This document shows positions 63,524-64,000 of a DNA stretch of 64,000 bases, in pieces (position 1 is the stretch's first letter; each line of letters begins with the position of its first letter). The notes under the pieces are model-generated. The model made no database searches. It was given only the letters and a program-made list of their open reading frames with translations, and was not told the DNA's origin. The translations under genes were made by a program, and so were the position numbers. Origin of the DNA: Candidatus Phaeomarinobacter ectocarpi. Lineage in GTDB: Bacteria > Pseudomonadota > Alphaproteobacteria > CGMCC-115125. Location: positions 2,640,721 to 2,704,720 of the forward strand of contig NZ_HG966617.1 in the NCBI RefSeq assembly GCF_000689395.1, read 5' to 3'.

Positions 63524-64000
63524 CTCAACACCTCGATTTGCTCCGGATGCGTTGCATCGATGCTGGGGCCGTTGAACAATCGAACCCAGCCACGCGCACG
63601 CACAATGCGGCCCTCATAGTCTGTCGGATCAATGCCCGCATCACGGAAGAGTTTCATATCGCGTGGGCTGATCGTGACGGTGAAATCATCGCGGTAGTTT
63701 GTGCCGAAATTGAGATAGACCCGGCCATTGATGTTCTTGGCCTCGCGGACCCGCCCCTCAATCAGCTCATAGGAGCCTTCACGGCTGTTGAGACGGTCAA
63801 GCTCATTGGCATTGACGATGCGGTAGGTATCAAGGCCCCACATACCTAAACCTTCTTCGCGAGCTGCCGCTTCTTGTGCGAGCAGGTCAGCGACACAGGC
63901 CCGGTTGTCAGGGAAGGTATAAACACGCGCGAGGCCACGCCTCAGCATCTCACCTTGAAACCAGATGGTGCCGCCCTGCCCGTCGCGCACATAGGTATGA
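63520..64000 (-). CDS. Thermonuclease-like (SNase) domain protein, 5' part outside window
   Basis: The reading frame continues past base 64000 with no stop, so the N-terminal part is missing. The visible 160 residues include MLRRGLARVYTFP, a pattern of the staphylococcal nuclease fold. A C-terminal OB-like domain follows (VNGRVYLNFGTNYRDDFTVTI-like, RVRARGWVRLF-type). The active-site arginines would lie upstream. It is translationally coupled to the protease gene. Confidence 0.75.
   Translation of the reverse strand, partial: HTYVRDGQGGTIWFQGEMLRRGLARVYTFPDNRACVADLLAQEAAAREEGLGMWGLDTYRIVNANELDRLNSREGSYELIEGRVREAKNINGRVYLNFGTNYRDDFTVTISPRDMKLFRDAGIDPTDYEGRIVRARGWVRLFNGPSIDATHPEQIEVLR

Overview
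The window looks like chromosomal DNA of a GC-rich alphaproteobacterium, most likely in the Hyphomicrobiales/Parvibaculales area. This rests on the gene set: DUF4167 and DUF1178 proteins, a RodZ-like HTH/DUF4115 protein, PtsP (EI-Ntr), orphan CobS/CobT, CarD, an RpoH2-type sigma factor, an FdxA-type ferredoxin, a SUV3-like helicase and an orphan Flp pilin. I cannot name the species. I saw no rRNA, tRNA, CRISPR array, insertion sequence or phage gene.

Layout. 1-12.0 kb (mostly minus strand): clpB, DUF4167, prmC-prfA, rodZ-like, ptsP and lysC, with a MOSC-domain gene on plus. 12.2-20.1 kb: ubiG, a small secreted protein, the comF-grxC-nitrilase-DUF1178 operon, a methyltransferase, a mutT/Flp-pilin translationally coupled pair, argJ with a histone-like tail, and a parvulin isomerase. 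20.4-23.2 kb: secA, closed by a strong terminator. 23.2-29.3 kb (accessory): two tandem Spinster-type MFS transporters, a PAS-like protein and two tandem epoxide hydrolases. 29.3-33.0 kb: accA, an AhpD-like protein with its ECF41 sigma factor behind a textbook ECF41 promoter, and a malyl-CoA lyase-like enzyme. 33.1-46.0 kb: xerD, a large secreted unknown overlapping a tiny membrane-protein gene, aroK-aroB-corC-like, bolA, a DnaJ-like protein, cobS-cobT, a phytase-like esterase, a VUT-like membrane protein and rpmB. 46.3-49.2 kb: three tandem DUF3108 genes. 49.3-55.8 kb (accessory): a hybrid-input histidine kinase, then acyl-CoA dehydrogenase and TetR divergent from a flavin monooxygenase across a perfect palindrome, and a small unknown gene in a gene-poor stretch. 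55.8-64 kb: SUV3-like helicase, S4-domain protein, fdxA, carD, rpoH2, an M48 protease and a nuclease-like gene cut by the window end.

How it works together. Most of the window is a housekeeping backbone (translation termination, protein export and quality control, shikimate and aspartate pathways, ubiquinone, fatty acid synthesis, chaperone control by RpoH2). Catabolic or regulatory cassettes appear inserted between backbone genes. The strongest new points are the self-contained ECF41 module with its promoter, the TetR palindrome controlling an oxidation cassette, the unlisted Flp pilin coupled to mutT, the lysine-rich ArgJ extension, the triple DUF3108 array, and a patch of rare codons inside the helicase gene.
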